A stretch of DNA of 64,000 bases from Flavobacteriales bacterium (GTDB taxonomy: Bacteria; Bacteroidota; Bacteroidia; Flavobacteriales_E; Vicingaceae), in NCBI GenBank assembly GCA_015075325.1, contig JABTUP010000008.1:1-64000 (forward strand). The letters run 5' to 3'. Shown here in pieces: positions 8,773 to 18,183 of this stretch. Both the position numbers and the translations under genes were made by a program. Below the pieces are notes generated by a model. It did no database searches. It worked only from the letters and a program-made list of their open reading frames with translations, and had not been told where the DNA came from. The stretch's first letter is position 1, and every line of letters begins with the position of its first letter.

Positions 8773-11700
8773 ATGAGCAAATACACAGAATATAAAGGAT
8801 TGAATCTTCCCAATGTTGCCAAAGAAGTGTTGGATAAATGGGAACAAAACAAAGTGTTTGAACAAAGTGTAACAACCAGAGATGGTAAAAAACCTTTTGT
8901 TTTTTTTGAAGGACCGCCATCAGCAAATGGTTTACCTGGTATTCATCACGTTATGGCTCGTGCTATTAAAGATATTTTTTGCAGATATAAAACACTAAAA
9001 GGTTACCAAGTTAAACGTAAAGCGGGTTGGGACACACACGGTTTACCAGTAGAATTGGGTGTGGAAAAAGAATTGGGTATCACCAAAGAAGATATCGGTA
9101 AAAAAATTACTGTAGAAGAATACAACAAAGCTTGCCGTGAGGCAGTAATGCGTTACACCGACATTTGGAACGACTTAACCAAAAAAATGGGTTATTGGGT
9201 TGACATGAACGACCCTTACATTACTTACGAAAACAAATATATTGAATCGGTTTGGTGGTTGTTGGGCGAATTGTACAAAAAGAATTTATTATACAAAGGT
9301 TACACTATTCAACCTTACTCACCAGCAGCAGGTACAGGTTTAAGTTCGCACGAGTTAAACCAACCAGGTTGTTACCGTGATGTAAAAGATACCACCGTTG
9401 TTGCTCAGTTTAAGGTGAAACCAAATCAACAATTTATTGAGAAGTTGAACGTGGTAAAATCCATCCTTGAGGAAGGTAGGGAGGTGTTTTTCCTCGCTTG
9501 GACAACTACTCCTTGGACCTTGCCATCGAATACAGCTTTGGCAGTCGGTCCAAAGATTGATTATGTGTTGTTAGAAACATATAATCAATATACTGAACGT
9601 AAAGTTTATGTTATTTTAGCTAGAGATTTAATAGGTAAATATTTTTCAGCTCATGCTGATTTGAATAATAGTCCAGATAGTAGGTCTTTTGGTATAGATA
9701 GGATGGAGAGTTAATTAATTTTGATACTAAATACCCTCGGTCAATATGGAAAGGTGTAGATGAATTCAAAGGTTCTGACTTGGTAGGCTTAGAATACGAA
9801 CAATTGTTGCCTTATGCTTTGCCTCACGAAAATGCGGACAAAGCTTTTAGAGTAATTCCGGGCGATTTTGTTACTACCGAAGACGGTACAGGTATCGTTC
9901 ACATTGCTCCAACTTTTGGTGCCGATGATGCTAAAGTGGCTAAAGAAGCTGGAGTTCCACCAATGTTGGTGTTAGATGAAAATGGTAATGCTGTTCCGTT
10001 AGTTGATTTACAAGGAAAATTCCGTCCAGAAATGGGAGAATTTGCAGGTAAATTTGTAAAAAACGAATATTACAACAAAGGCGAAGAACCAGAAAAATCA
10101 GTTGATGTAGAAATTGCTATTAAACTAAAAGAAGAGAACAAAGCATTTAAAGTAGAAAAATACGAACACAGCTATCCACACTGTTGGAGAACTGATAAAC
10201 CCGTATTGTATTATCCTTTAGATTCGTGGTTTATTAAATCTACGGCTGCAAAAGACCGTATGATTGCCCTAAACAAAACCATTAACTGGAAACCAGAGAG
10301 CACAGGAACAGGAAGGTTTGGTAATTGGTTGGAAAATCTAAACGATTGGAACTTGTCTCGTTCGCGTTATTGGGGAATTCCAATTCCAATTTGGAGAACA
10401 GAAGATGGAGCTGAGGCTATCTGCATTTCTTCAGTAGAACAACTGAAAAGTGAAATAGAAAGAGCAATTGCTAAAGGTTTGATGACTAAAAACCCGTTAG
10501 CAAATTTTGTAGTGGGCGACATGAGTAAAGCCAACTACGAAAAATTTGATTTACACAAAAATTATGTAGATGAAATTACGTTGGTTTCTGCTTCGGGCAA
10601 ACCCATGAAACGCGAAACTGATTTAATTGACGTTTGGTTCGATTCGGGTTCTATGCCAACTGCTCAGTTGCATTATCCATTTGAAAACAAAGAGTTAATT
10701 GAAAAACAAAAACTTGGTGTAGCCGATTTTATTGCCGAAGGCGTTGATCAAACACGAGGTTGGTTTTTTACCTTACATGCAATTTCTACTATGGTTTTTG
10801 ATAACATTGCATACAAAAATGTGGTATCAAACGGGTTGGTTTTAGACAAAAACGGACAAAAAATGTCGAAAAGATTGGGAAATGCAATTGATCCATTCCA
10901 AACTTTAGATAAATACGGTCCAGATGCCACTCGTTGGTACATGATTACCAATGCTCAGCCTTGGGACAATTTAAAATTCGATTTAGAAGGAATTACAGAA
11001 GTTCAACGGAAATTTTTCGGAACACTTTATAATACTTATGGTTTCTTTGCTTTGTATGCCAACTTAGATGGCTTCAAATATGCCGAAGAAGAAATACCTT
11101 TAGAAAAACGACCAGAAATTGACCGTTGGATTATTTCTAAACTCAACTCGTTAATAAAAGAAGTTGATGCTGCTTACGAAACGTATGAACCAACTAAAGC
11201 TGGGCGTGCAATTCAAGATTTTGTTAACGACCATTTAAGCAATTGGTACGTTCGTTTGTGTAGAAGACGTTTCTGGAAAGGTGATTACTCGGAAGATAAA
11301 ATTGCTGCTTACCAAACGCTTTATACTTGTTTGGAGGTGGTGGCTCAATTATCATCACCCATAGCACCTTTTTATGCCGATTTATTGTACACCGATTTAA
11401 GTAAAATTAGTGGTAAAGGAAATACTACTTCAGTGCATTTATCCGACTTTCCGTTGGCAAACGAAAAAGCCATTGATTTAGATTTAGAGCAACGAATGGA
11501 AATAGCTCAAAAAGTATCTTCAATGGTGTTGAGCCTAAGAAAAAAGGAACAAATAAAAGTGCGTCAGCCCTTACAAAAAATTATGGTACCTATTTTAGAT
11601 GCTACTTTTAAACGCCAATTGCAAGATGTAGCTGATTTGGTTTTATCGGAAGTAAACGTAAAAGAAATTCAATACTTGGAAGATACCGCAGGTGTTTTAG

Positions 11701-12230
11701 TAAAAAGCATTAAACCAAACTTTAAAACATTAGGTCCAAAGTATGGCAAAATAATGAAGCAAATTGCAGCGGTGGTAACCCAATTTAATCAAAACGATAT
11801 TCAAAACTTTGAAAAAAATAGTGGAGCAAAATTAACTGTTGAAGGAGAAGAAGTGGTATTGGATATGAACGATGTTGAGATTATAACACAAGATATTCCG
11901 GGTTGGTTGGTTGCTACTGAAGGCTCAATTACAGTTGCTTTAGATATAACCATTACTCAGGAATTAAAAGAAGAAGGAATAGCTCGAGAGTTTATTAACA
12001 GGATTCAAAACTTGCGAAAAGACAGTGGTTTTGAAGTAAATGATAGAATATCACTTAAAATTCTTCAACACAGCGAAATAAATGAAGCAATAATTAAGAA
12101 TAAAAATTATATTTGTTCCGAAACTTTAGCAACAGAATTAAACTTAGTTGAAAAGTTGGAACAAAACAATGGGGTTGTCGTAGAACTTGACGAAAATGTT
12201 TCAACGATAATGTCGGTAGAAAAAGTATAA
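8773..12230 (+). CDS. ileS: Isoleucyl-tRNA synthetase, frame broken at about 9705
   Basis: Class I enzyme that charges tRNA-Ile and edits valine. The first segment (8773-9714) has the HIGH-equivalent GIHHV and the start of the editing domain (WTTTPWTLPSNTAL). The second (coding frame through 9780-12230) has DGTGIVHIAP, DVWFDSGSMP, the KMSKR loop (NGQKMSKRLGN) and the anticodon-binding domain. The two frames differ by one base. The change must lie between 9702 and 9714, because the downstream frame has TAG at 9699-9701 and the upstream frame stops with TAA at 9712-9714. Joined length is about 1150 residues, normal for the family. No second ileS is in the window. Confidence 0.93.
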
Positions 12231-12248
12231 AATTAAACAGAAGAAATT

Positions 12249-12626
12249 ATGCCAGAAAAAAACAGATATTCAGACGAAGAATTAGCAGTTTTTAAAGAAC
12301 TTATTGAAAAAAAGATTGCAGCTGCTACATTAGATTTAGAGGAATTAAAAGCATCTTTATCACACAAAGACGATAATGGAACCGACGACACCATTCATTC
12401 TTTTAACATGATGGAAGATGGAGCAGGAACATTAACTCGTGAAGAAATTGCTCAACTAGCATTGCGTCAGGAAAAGTTTGTAAAAAACTTAGAAAACGCA
12501 TTGGTTAGAATACAAAATAAAACTTATGGTGTTTGTAGAGTTACTGGAAAATTAATCCAAAAAGAGCGATTAATGGCAGTACCACATGCAACATTAAGCA
12601 TGGAAGCAAAAGAATCTCAAGGGTAA
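12249..12626 (+). CDS. TraR/DksA-family transcriptional regulator
   Basis: A 125-residue protein with the DksA-type layout: an N-terminal coiled-coil (about residues 5-85, with the DDNGTDDTIHSFNMMED tip) and a short C-terminal ribbon YGVCRVTGKLIQKERL. The classical family uses four cysteines to bind zinc; only one cysteine remains here, so the fold must hold without zinc, as in other Bacteroidota members. DksA proteins enter the RNA polymerase secondary channel and act with ppGpp. It lies 18 bases after ileS and before lspA, the cluster order common in this phylum. Likely co-transcribed with ileS. Confidence 0.85.
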   Translation: MPEKNRYSDEELAVFKELIEKKIAAATLDLEELKASLSHKDDNGTDDTIHSFNMMEDGAGTLTREEIAQLALRQEKFVKNLENALVRIQNKTYGVCRVTGKLIQKERLMAVPHATLSMEAKESQG

Positions 12627-12633
12627 TTAATTA

Positions 12634-12712
12634 TTGATGGAAGTTGGAAGACCGAAGTTGGAGGTAAAACATATCCTAACTTCGGTCTTCGGACATCTAA
12701 CTTCAAACCCAT
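12634..12712. repeat. Intergenic hairpin repeat, 'GAAGACCGAAGTT' type
   Basis: GAAGACCGAAGTT (about 12646-12658) pairs with AACTTCGGTCTTC (about 12678-12690), forming a strong hairpin between the DksA-like gene and lspA. Related strings recur after gltX (15925-15945) and after glnS (17752-17785). It is a dispersed non-coding repeat family, not a gene. Confidence 0.65.
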
Positions 12713-12721
12713 CCAATTTTA

Positions 12722-13372
12722 ATGAAATTTCGTTTTTTAACCCACCCTGTATTTATCATTTTTCTTGTATTGATTGTAGATCAATGGTCGAAGATTTTGG
12801 TAAAAACCACCATGTTTTTAGGACAAGAATTTCCTGTTTTAGGCAATTGGTTTTACATTCATTTTACCGAAAATCCAGGTATGGCTTTTGGGATGGAATT
12901 TGGTGGTGAGTATGGTAAATTAGCATTAAGTTTATTTCGAATTGTGGCTGTTTCAGGTATTGGTTATGTATTGTTTACCTTACCAAAAAATACACCAAAA
13001 GGCTTAAAAATATGTGGAGCATTGGTTTTAGCAGGAGCAATAGGAAATATTATTGATAGTGCATTTTATGGTGTAATTTTTAACGACAGCTTAAATCAAA
13101 TAGCAACCTTATTTCCAGAACAAGGAGGTTATGCTTCGTTGTTGCACGGCAGAGTAGTGGATATGTTTTGGTTTCCTCTGTTTGAAGGCACTTTCCCAGA
13201 GTGGTTTCCAGTTTGGGGAGGCGAAGAATTTTTGTTTTTCCGCCCAGTGTTTAATGTAGCTGATGCTTCTATTTCTGTAGGTATTGTGTCTATCTTCCTT
13301 TTTTATCGAAACTTCTTTAAAAATAGTGCTGACGAATCTTCGACAGAAACAGTTTCAATAGATTCTAAATAA
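12722..13372 (+). CDS. lspA: Lipoprotein signal peptidase (signal peptidase II)
   Basis: A 216-residue integral membrane aspartic protease that cleaves the signal peptide of prolipoproteins before the lipidated cysteine. Conserved features: DQWSK near the N-terminus, the block FTENPGMAFGM, then GNIIDSAFYG and FNVADASISVG, which hold the two catalytic aspartates. About four membrane spans are visible. The protein is longer than the E. coli form because of an insert between the two aspartate motifs and a C-terminal tail, both usual in Bacteroidota. It likely processes the several lipoproteins encoded nearby. It follows ileS and the DksA-like gene. Confidence 0.94.
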   Translation: MKFRFLTHPVFIIFLVLIVDQWSKILVKTTMFLGQEFPVLGNWFYIHFTENPGMAFGMEFGGEYGKLALSLFRIVAVSGIGYVLFTLPKNTPKGLKICGALVLAGAIGNIIDSAFYGVIFNDSLNQIATLFPEQGGYASLLHGRVVDMFWFPLFEGTFPEWFPVWGGEEFLFFRPVFNVADASISVGIVSIFLFYRNFFKNSADESSTETVSIDSK

Positions 13373-13414
13373 ACATACCACGCAAAAAAAAATAGTATGA
13401 AAAACTTGGAAAAT

Positions 13415-13437
13415 GTTATCTTTTGAGATAACTTTGC
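13415..13437 (+). promoter_or_regulatory. HigBA promoter with overlapping operator
   Basis: TAACTTTGC at 13429-13437 matches the -7 box TAnnTTTGC. A perfect palindrome, GTTATCT (13415-13421), spacer TTTG, AGATAAC (13426-13432), runs into this box. The toxin gene begins only four bases after the box, so the transcript may be nearly leaderless. The layout fits autorepression by the antitoxin; the sites are seen, the binding is inferred. Confidence 0.6.
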
Positions 13438-13440
13438 TAA

Positions 13441-13776
13441 ATGAGTAGAACAATAATTTTTTATGAAGATTATTTTATTGAGTTTTACCAAGTGCTTGAC
13501 CAAAAAGTAAAAGGGAAAATTCAATTTGTATTTGAATTGATTAAACAAGTTGACCGAGTTCCTGAAAAGTTTTTGAAACATTTAGCAGGGACAAATGGAC
13601 TTTATGAAATTCGTATTGAATATCAATCAAATATTTATCGGATTTTCTGCTGCTTCGATAACGAAAAACTTGTCGTACTTTTTAATGGATTTCAAAAAAA
13701 GACCCAAAAGACTCCTCATAAAGAAATTGAAAAAGCTGAACGATTAATGAAAGATTATTTTAAAAACAAAAAATAA
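13441..13776 (+). CDS. RelE/HigB-family toxin (type II toxin-antitoxin)
   Basis: A 111-residue basic protein of the RelE/ParE superfamily, HigB-like (phage Gp49-derived) branch. Typical elements are LDQKVKGKIQFVFELI, FLKHLAGTNGLYEIRIEY, NIYRIFCCFDNEKLVVLFNGFQKK and a late KEIEKAERLM helix. Members are ribosome-dependent mRNA interferases that stall translation. It comes first in the operon, ahead of its antitoxin, the order that names HigBA systems, with five bases between the genes. The pair sits inside the aminoacyl-tRNA synthetase region as an independent small module with its own promoter. Confidence 0.87.
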   Translation: MSRTIIFYEDYFIEFYQVLDQKVKGKIQFVFELIKQVDRVPEKFLKHLAGTNGLYEIRIEYQSNIYRIFCCFDNEKLVVLFNGFQKKTQKTPHKEIEKAERLMKDYFKNKK

Positions 13777-13781
13777 CAGAT

Positions 13782-14081
13782 ATGGAAAAATATAAAAAAA
13801 TAAAAACATTTGACGATCTAATTGAACTAGAGCATGGAAAAATTGGAACAGAAAGTCGAAACAAATACGAAGAAGGTGCTCAAATGTTCATTGTGAGTGA
13901 AATGCTAAAAGAAGCTCGAAAAGATGCGAATCTTACACAAGAACAATTAGCCGAAAAGGCAGGAACAAAAAAAAGCTATATATCTAAGCTTGAAAATGCT
14001 AAAGGAAATATTCAGCTTTCTACATTAATCCGAATTTTTGAACAAGGCTTAAATAGAAAAATTGGATTGACGTTCCTTTAA
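13782..14081 (+). CDS. HigA-like antitoxin with HTH (XRE family)
   Basis: A 99-residue protein whose C-terminal half is an XRE helix-turn-helix (LTQEQLAEKAGTKKSYISKLENAKGNIQLSTLIRIFEQGL). The N-terminal half, KIKTFDDLIELEHGKIGTESR, is the usual toxin-binding extension of antitoxins in this branch. It should neutralise the upstream toxin and repress the shared promoter, where a palindrome overlaps the -7 box. Start is fixed by the ATG five bases after the toxin stop. The two genes are complete, so the system looks functional. Confidence 0.88.
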   Translation: MEKYKKIKTFDDLIELEHGKIGTESRNKYEEGAQMFIVSEMLKEARKDANLTQEQLAEKAGTKKSYISKLENAKGNIQLSTLIRIFEQGLNRKIGLTFL

Positions 14082-14312
14082 AACGAATAATATAAACCGT
14101 TAAAACTGGTTTCCTGTCACCGCCTCCGTTAGCTAACGGAAAGGGGTTAGACCACAACACTTTCCCCAAAAAAAAAACTGGTTCCCTGCATCCGCAGGGA
14201 CGAAGATAGCGAGAAAAAAAAATCTGCGATAATTTGCGATATCTGCGAGGAAAACTCAAGGAAGAAAATTCATCCTATTTCTTTTCTTCTTCCATTTAAA
14301 AATAAATAATTT

Positions 14313-14349
14313 AAGCCCTCTGTACTTTTATACAAAGGGCTTTTTTTTG
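14313..14349 (+). terminator. Terminator upstream of gltX
   Basis: AAGCCCT...TGTA (from 14313) pairs with TACA...AGGGCTT (to 14342) and a long run of T follows. It separates the toxin-antitoxin segment from gltX. Confidence 0.75.
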
Positions 14350-14371
14350 TTCTGATATTGGGTATATTTGC
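14347..14371 (+). promoter_or_regulatory. Promoter of gltX
   Basis: TATATTTGC at 14363-14371 is an exact match to the -7 box TAnnTTTGC; TTG at 14347-14349 is a possible -33 element, 13 bases upstream and therefore closer than usual. The gltX ATG lies 18 bases further on. Confidence 0.6.
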
Positions 14372-14388
14372 AGCCTCATAAATAAATC

Positions 14389-15924
14389 ATGGAAAGAAAA
14401 GTAAGAGTAAGGTTTGCACCTAGTCCGACAGGACCATTGCACATTGGTGGAGTGCGTACAGCATTGTATAATTATTTGTTTGCCAAAAAGCACGGTGGCG
14501 ATTTTATTTTGCGAATTGAAGATACCGACCAAACAAGGTATGTTGCAGGTGCTGAAGAATATATTTTAGAATCGTTGAAATGGTGCGGATTAACCTTTGA
14601 TGAAGGAGTTGGAGTAGGAGGAAATTGTAAACCTTACCGCCAATCGGAACGAAATAAACAAGGAATTTATAAAAAATACGTTGACCAATTACTCGCAGCT
14701 GGGCATGCTTATTACGCATTTGATACTCCTGAGGAATTGGAACAAATGCGTGAACGATTAAAAGCCGAAGGTGGTTCATCTCAGCAATACGATTCTTCCA
14801 CTCGAAATTCGATGAAAAATTCGCTAACTCTTTCTGCGGAAGAAGTTTCTAGAAAAATTACTGCTGGTGAACCTTATGTGGTACGAGTTAAAATTCCTCG
14901 TAACGAAGAAGTGAAATTTAAAGACATCATTAGAGGTTGGGTAATTGTAGATTCGAGCAATTTAGATGATAAAGTGTTGTACAAATCGGACGGAATGCCG
15001 ACCTATCACATGGCAAATGTGGTGGACGATTATTTAATGAAAATCACACACGTTATTCGTGGAGAAGAATGGTTGCCTTCGGGTCCATTACACGTAATGT
15101 TGTATCGTTTTTTAGGTTGGGAAGATGTGATGCCCGAATTTGCACATTTACCACTAATTTTAAAACCCGATGGAAATGGAAAGTTGAGCAAAAGAGATGG
15201 CGATCGCTTAGGTTTTCCAGTGTTTCCAATCGAATGGAAATCGCCCGAAGGAGAAATTTCATCAGGTTACCGTGAAAGTGGATATTTTCCAAATGCTGTA
15301 ATAAACATGTTGGCGTTGTTAGGATGGAACCCAGGAACCGAACAAGAACTATTTACTGTTCAAGAACTTGTTGATGCTTTTTCATTAGATAAAGTAGGTA
15401 AATCGGGTTCAAAATTCGACCCTGAAAAAACAAAATGGTTTAACGAACAATATTTAAGAGCTAAATCGAACGAGGAGTTGGCTCAGTTAATTAAACCAAT
15501 GGCTCAAGCTAAAGGATATCAGATATCCGATGATAAATTTTTAGTTTCGGTTTGTAACCTAATGAAAGAAAGAGCAACTTTCTTAAACGATATTATTGAA
15601 AAAGGAACTTACTTTTTTGAAGCACCAACAACTTATGATGCTGAAACTGTAAAGAAAAAATGGAAAGACGAATCGGCTAAAATTGTAACAGATTTAATTA
15701 CTGTTTTCTCAAACACGGCATTTAATGCTCACGATTTGGAGGCTGCTTTTAAAAAGTATGTTGAAGACAACAGCTTAGGTTTTGGTGTTGCCATGATTGC
15801 CATTCGATTAGCTATTACTGGAGTTGGAGGAGGGCCTCATTTATTTGATATCATGGAAGTGATTGGCAAAGAGGAATCTATAAACAGACTGAAAAGTGGC
15901 ATTGAAAAAATAAATAAAGGTTAG
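14389..15924 (+). CDS. gltX: Glutamyl-tRNA synthetase
   Basis: A 511-residue class I synthetase that charges tRNA-Glu. The HIGH-type motif is in FAPSPTGPLHIGG at the N-terminus, and the second ATP motif is KLSKRDGDRLG. In between are the conserved RIEDTD and the zinc-less connecting region; GEEWLPSGPLHVMLYRFLGW and HLPLILKPDGNGKLS are typical of the discriminating bacterial enzyme. The C-terminal helical anticodon-binding domain is complete. The genome also has a separate glnS just downstream, so this GltX is likely specific for tRNA-Glu. It has its own promoter. Confidence 0.96.
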   Translation: MERKVRVRFAPSPTGPLHIGGVRTALYNYLFAKKHGGDFILRIEDTDQTRYVAGAEEYILESLKWCGLTFDEGVGVGGNCKPYRQSERNKQGIYKKYVDQLLAAGHAYYAFDTPEELEQMRERLKAEGGSSQQYDSSTRNSMKNSLTLSAEEVSRKITAGEPYVVRVKIPRNEEVKFKDIIRGWVIVDSSNLDDKVLYKSDGMPTYHMANVVDDYLMKITHVIRGEEWLPSGPLHVMLYRFLGWEDVMPEFAHLPLILKPDGNGKLSKRDGDRLGFPVFPIEWKSPEGEISSGYRESGYFPNAVINMLALLGWNPGTEQELFTVQELVDAFSLDKVGKSGSKFDPEKTKWFNEQYLRAKSNEELAQLIKPMAQAKGYQISDDKFLVSVCNLMKERATFLNDIIEKGTYFFEAPTTYDAETVKKKWKDESAKIVTDLITVFSNTAFNAHDLEAAFKKYVEDNSLGFGVAMIAIRLAITGVGGGPHLFDIMEVIGKEESINRLKSGIEKINKG

Positions 15925-16073
15925 AAGACCGAAGACCGAAGTTGGAAGAAAAAAACTTAGCGAACTTAGCTCCCGAAAGCTTTCGGGATTGCAAAAAAAA
16001 AGAAAAAATCTGCGTTAATTAGCGATATCTGCGAGAAACCAGAAACCAGTAACTAGAAACAAGTAACAACAAA
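15925..16073. repeat. Repeat-filled spacer between gltX and glnS
   Basis: Contains tandem GAAGACC units related to the repeat before lspA, a perfect 18-base palindrome TCCCGAAAGCTTTCGGGA (15971-15988), the TCTGCG...GCGATATCTGCGAG string shared with 14223-14250, and short AGAAACCAGTAACTAG-type units. No gene is seen. Confidence 0.65.
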
Positions 16074-17750
16074 ATGGAAAACCCAAACGAAGTTTACAAA
16101 GCCCTCAATTTTATTGAGCAAATTGTTGAAGAAGATTTAAAAAACGGTTATACCGCTAGTCAATTAAAATTTAGATTTCCACCGGAGCCAAATGGTTATT
16201 TACACATTGGTCATGCTAAAGCATTTTGCTTAAACTTTGGGTTGGGTGAAAAATATGATGCACCAGTAAATCTTCGTTTTGATGACACCAATCCTTCTAA
16301 AGAAGAACAAGAATTTGTTGACGCTATAAAATACGATTTGTCTTGGATGGGTTTTAAATGGGCTGAAGAATGTTATTCGTCCGACTATTTTCAACAACTA
16401 TACGAGTGGGCTGTTGAAATGATTAAAAACGACAAAGCTTATGTCGATTCTCAATCATCGGAAGCTATGGCTGAACAAAAAGGTACTCCAACCAAACCAG
16501 GAGTAAATAGTCCGTACAGAAATAGAAGTGTAGAAGAAAATTTAGACTTGTTCAACAAAATGAAATTGGGCGAATTTAAAGAAGGTGAACACGTTTTACG
16601 TGCAAAAATTGACATGACGCATACCAATATGCTGATGCGTGACCCCATTATGTATCGTGTAATGCACAAACATCACCATCGCACTGGAAACGACTGGTGT
16701 ATTTATCCAATGTACGATTGGGCTCATGGTGAATCAGATTATATTGAACACATTTCTCATTCACTTTGTTCGTTAGAATTTAAACCTCACAGAGAATTGT
16801 ACGATTGGTTTTTGGATCAAGTGTACGACGAAAAAAATATCAGACCAAAACAAAGAGAGTTTTCGAGGTTAAACCTGAACTATACGGTAATGAGTAAACG
16901 AAAACTCATGAAATTGGTTGAAGACAATATTGTTGATGGTTGGGACGACCCACGTATGCCTACCATTTCAGGTTTAAGAAGAAGAGGTTACACACCTGCA
17001 GCAATTCGCGATTTTATTGATAAAGCTGGGGTTTCAAAAAGAGACCAGATGATTGATGTTGCTTTGTTGGAATCGTGTATTCGTGCTGATTTAAACAAAT
17101 CAACAAACAGAATAATGGCGGTGTTAAACCCATTAAAGTTGGTGATAACCAATTATCCAGAGGGAAAAACAGAAACTGTTTTGGCTGAAAACAATCCAGA
17201 AGATGAAAAAGCTGGACACAGAGAAATGATTTTCTCTAGAGAAATTTTTATCGAAAAAGACGACTTTTTAGAAGATTGTCCAAATAAAGTTTTCAAACTT
17301 GGAATTGGTAAAGAGGTGCGTTTAAAACACGGTTATATCATTAAAGGAGAGGAAGCTATTAAAGATGCTAACGGTAATGTTGTGGAAGTTAGATGTACTT
17401 ACGATGAAAAAAGTAAAAGCGGAAGCGGAACTGAAGAAAGTAAACGTAAAGTTCAAGGAACATTGCACTGGGTTTCCGCATCCCACAATGTAGCTGCTCA
17501 GGTAAATGTTTACGAAAGATTATTTACTGTTGAAGCACCTGATGCCGATAAAGAAGTAGATTTTAAAACACTTATCAATCCAAATTCATTAACGGTGCTA
17601 AAAGATTGTAAAATAGAGTTGGCTTTGAAAGATGCAAAACCACTAGAGCGTTATCAATTCCAACGAATTGGCTATTTCTGTGTGGATAAAAATTCGACGC
17701 CAAACAACTTAATTTTTAATAGAACAGTTACATTAAAAGAGGGATGGTAA
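16074..17750 (+). CDS. glnS: Glutaminyl-tRNA synthetase
   Basis: A 558-residue class I enzyme that charges tRNA-Gln directly. PPEPNGYLHIGHAKAFCLNFG carries the HIGH motif, LRFDDTNPSKE is the conserved active-site strand and VMSKRKLMKLVE is the KMSKS-type loop. The last 200 residues are the two beta-barrel anticodon-binding domain (LNPLKLVITNYPEG through GYFCVDKNS). Presence of glnS means the cell need not use the transamidation route for tRNA-Gln. Next to gltX, with a repeat-rich spacer, so it may be transcribed separately. A repeat of the GAAGTTGGAAG type follows. Confidence 0.96.
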   Translation: MENPNEVYKALNFIEQIVEEDLKNGYTASQLKFRFPPEPNGYLHIGHAKAFCLNFGLGEKYDAPVNLRFDDTNPSKEEQEFVDAIKYDLSWMGFKWAEECYSSDYFQQLYEWAVEMIKNDKAYVDSQSSEAMAEQKGTPTKPGVNSPYRNRSVEENLDLFNKMKLGEFKEGEHVLRAKIDMTHTNMLMRDPIMYRVMHKHHHRTGNDWCIYPMYDWAHGESDYIEHISHSLCSLEFKPHRELYDWFLDQVYDEKNIRPKQREFSRLNLNYTVMSKRKLMKLVEDNIVDGWDDPRMPTISGLRRRGYTPAAIRDFIDKAGVSKRDQMIDVALLESCIRADLNKSTNRIMAVLNPLKLVITNYPEGKTETVLAENNPEDEKAGHREMIFSREIFIEKDDFLEDCPNKVFKLGIGKEVRLKHGYIIKGEEAIKDANGNVVEVRCTYDEKSKSGSGTEESKRKVQGTLHWVSASHNVAAQVNVYERLFTVEAPDADKEVDFKTLINPNSLTVLKDCKIELALKDAKPLERYQFQRIGYFCVDKNSTPNNLIFNRTVTLKEGW

Positions 17751-17823
17751 AGAAGTTGGAAGTCGGATGACCGAAGTTTGAAGACAACCGTGAACTGTAA
17801 ACTGACAACTGTGAACTAAAAAT

Positions 17824-18183
17824 ATGGGAAAAATATACGTTGAAGGAATAAAAATATATGCTTATCATGGTTGCTTTAAAGAAGAAACGTTGATTGGTAC
17901 TAACTTTTTGGTTGATGTGGAGTTGGATGTAGATTTAACTAAAGCTGCTGCATCAGATAACTTGAATGACACAGTTAATTATCAAACGGTTTTTCAAGTA
18001 ATCAAAAAAGAAATGGAAACGCCTTCAAGGTTATTGGAGCATGTTGCTGGTCGTTGTATAAAAAGTTTATTCCAACAATTTGATACGATTGAAACCATTT
18101 CAATAAAAATTTCAAAACTAAATCCACCGTTGGGCGGACATATTAATGCTGTTGCAGTAAAACTTGTTGAGCATCGAAAATAG
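17824..18183 (+). CDS. folB: Dihydroneopterin aldolase
   Basis: A 119-residue enzyme of folate synthesis that converts 7,8-dihydroneopterin to 6-hydroxymethyl-dihydropterin and glycolaldehyde. The start MGKIYVEGIKIYAYHGCFKEE shows the conserved YGYHGxxxEE-type motif with the active-site glutamate; NYQTVFQVIKKEM and LLEHVAGRC are the other family blocks, and KLNPPLGGHINAVAVKL is the closing strand. The length is normal. Its end overlaps the following cysteine-rich gene, indicating co-transcription. No other folate gene is in the window. Confidence 0.92.
   Translation: MGKIYVEGIKIYAYHGCFKEETLIGTNFLVDVELDVDLTKAAASDNLNDTVNYQTVFQVIKKEMETPSRLLEHVAGRCIKSLFQQFDTIETISIKISKLNPPLGGHINAVAVKLVEHRK

Larger units (their letters stand above)
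14082..14388. other. Intergenic region with repeat hairpins and gltX promoter
   Basis: No gene is supported. It holds a palindrome CCGTTAGCTAACGG (14127-14140), a hairpin TCCCTGC/GCAGGGA (14183-14200), two copies of ACTGGTTYCCTG, and the string TCTGCGATAATTTGCGATAT (14223-14242), which recurs in variant form before glnS (about 16008-16030). A terminator and the gltX promoter follow. Confidence 0.6.

Noticed and set aside
9690..9714. Programmed -1 frameshift in ileS
   Set aside because: No X-XXY-YYZ slippery heptamer or downstream stem was recognised in the allowed 13-base interval.
12634..12909. 91-residue ORF over the repeat and start of lspA
   Set aside because: It is formed by the repeat sequence and an alternate frame of lspA; no independent features.
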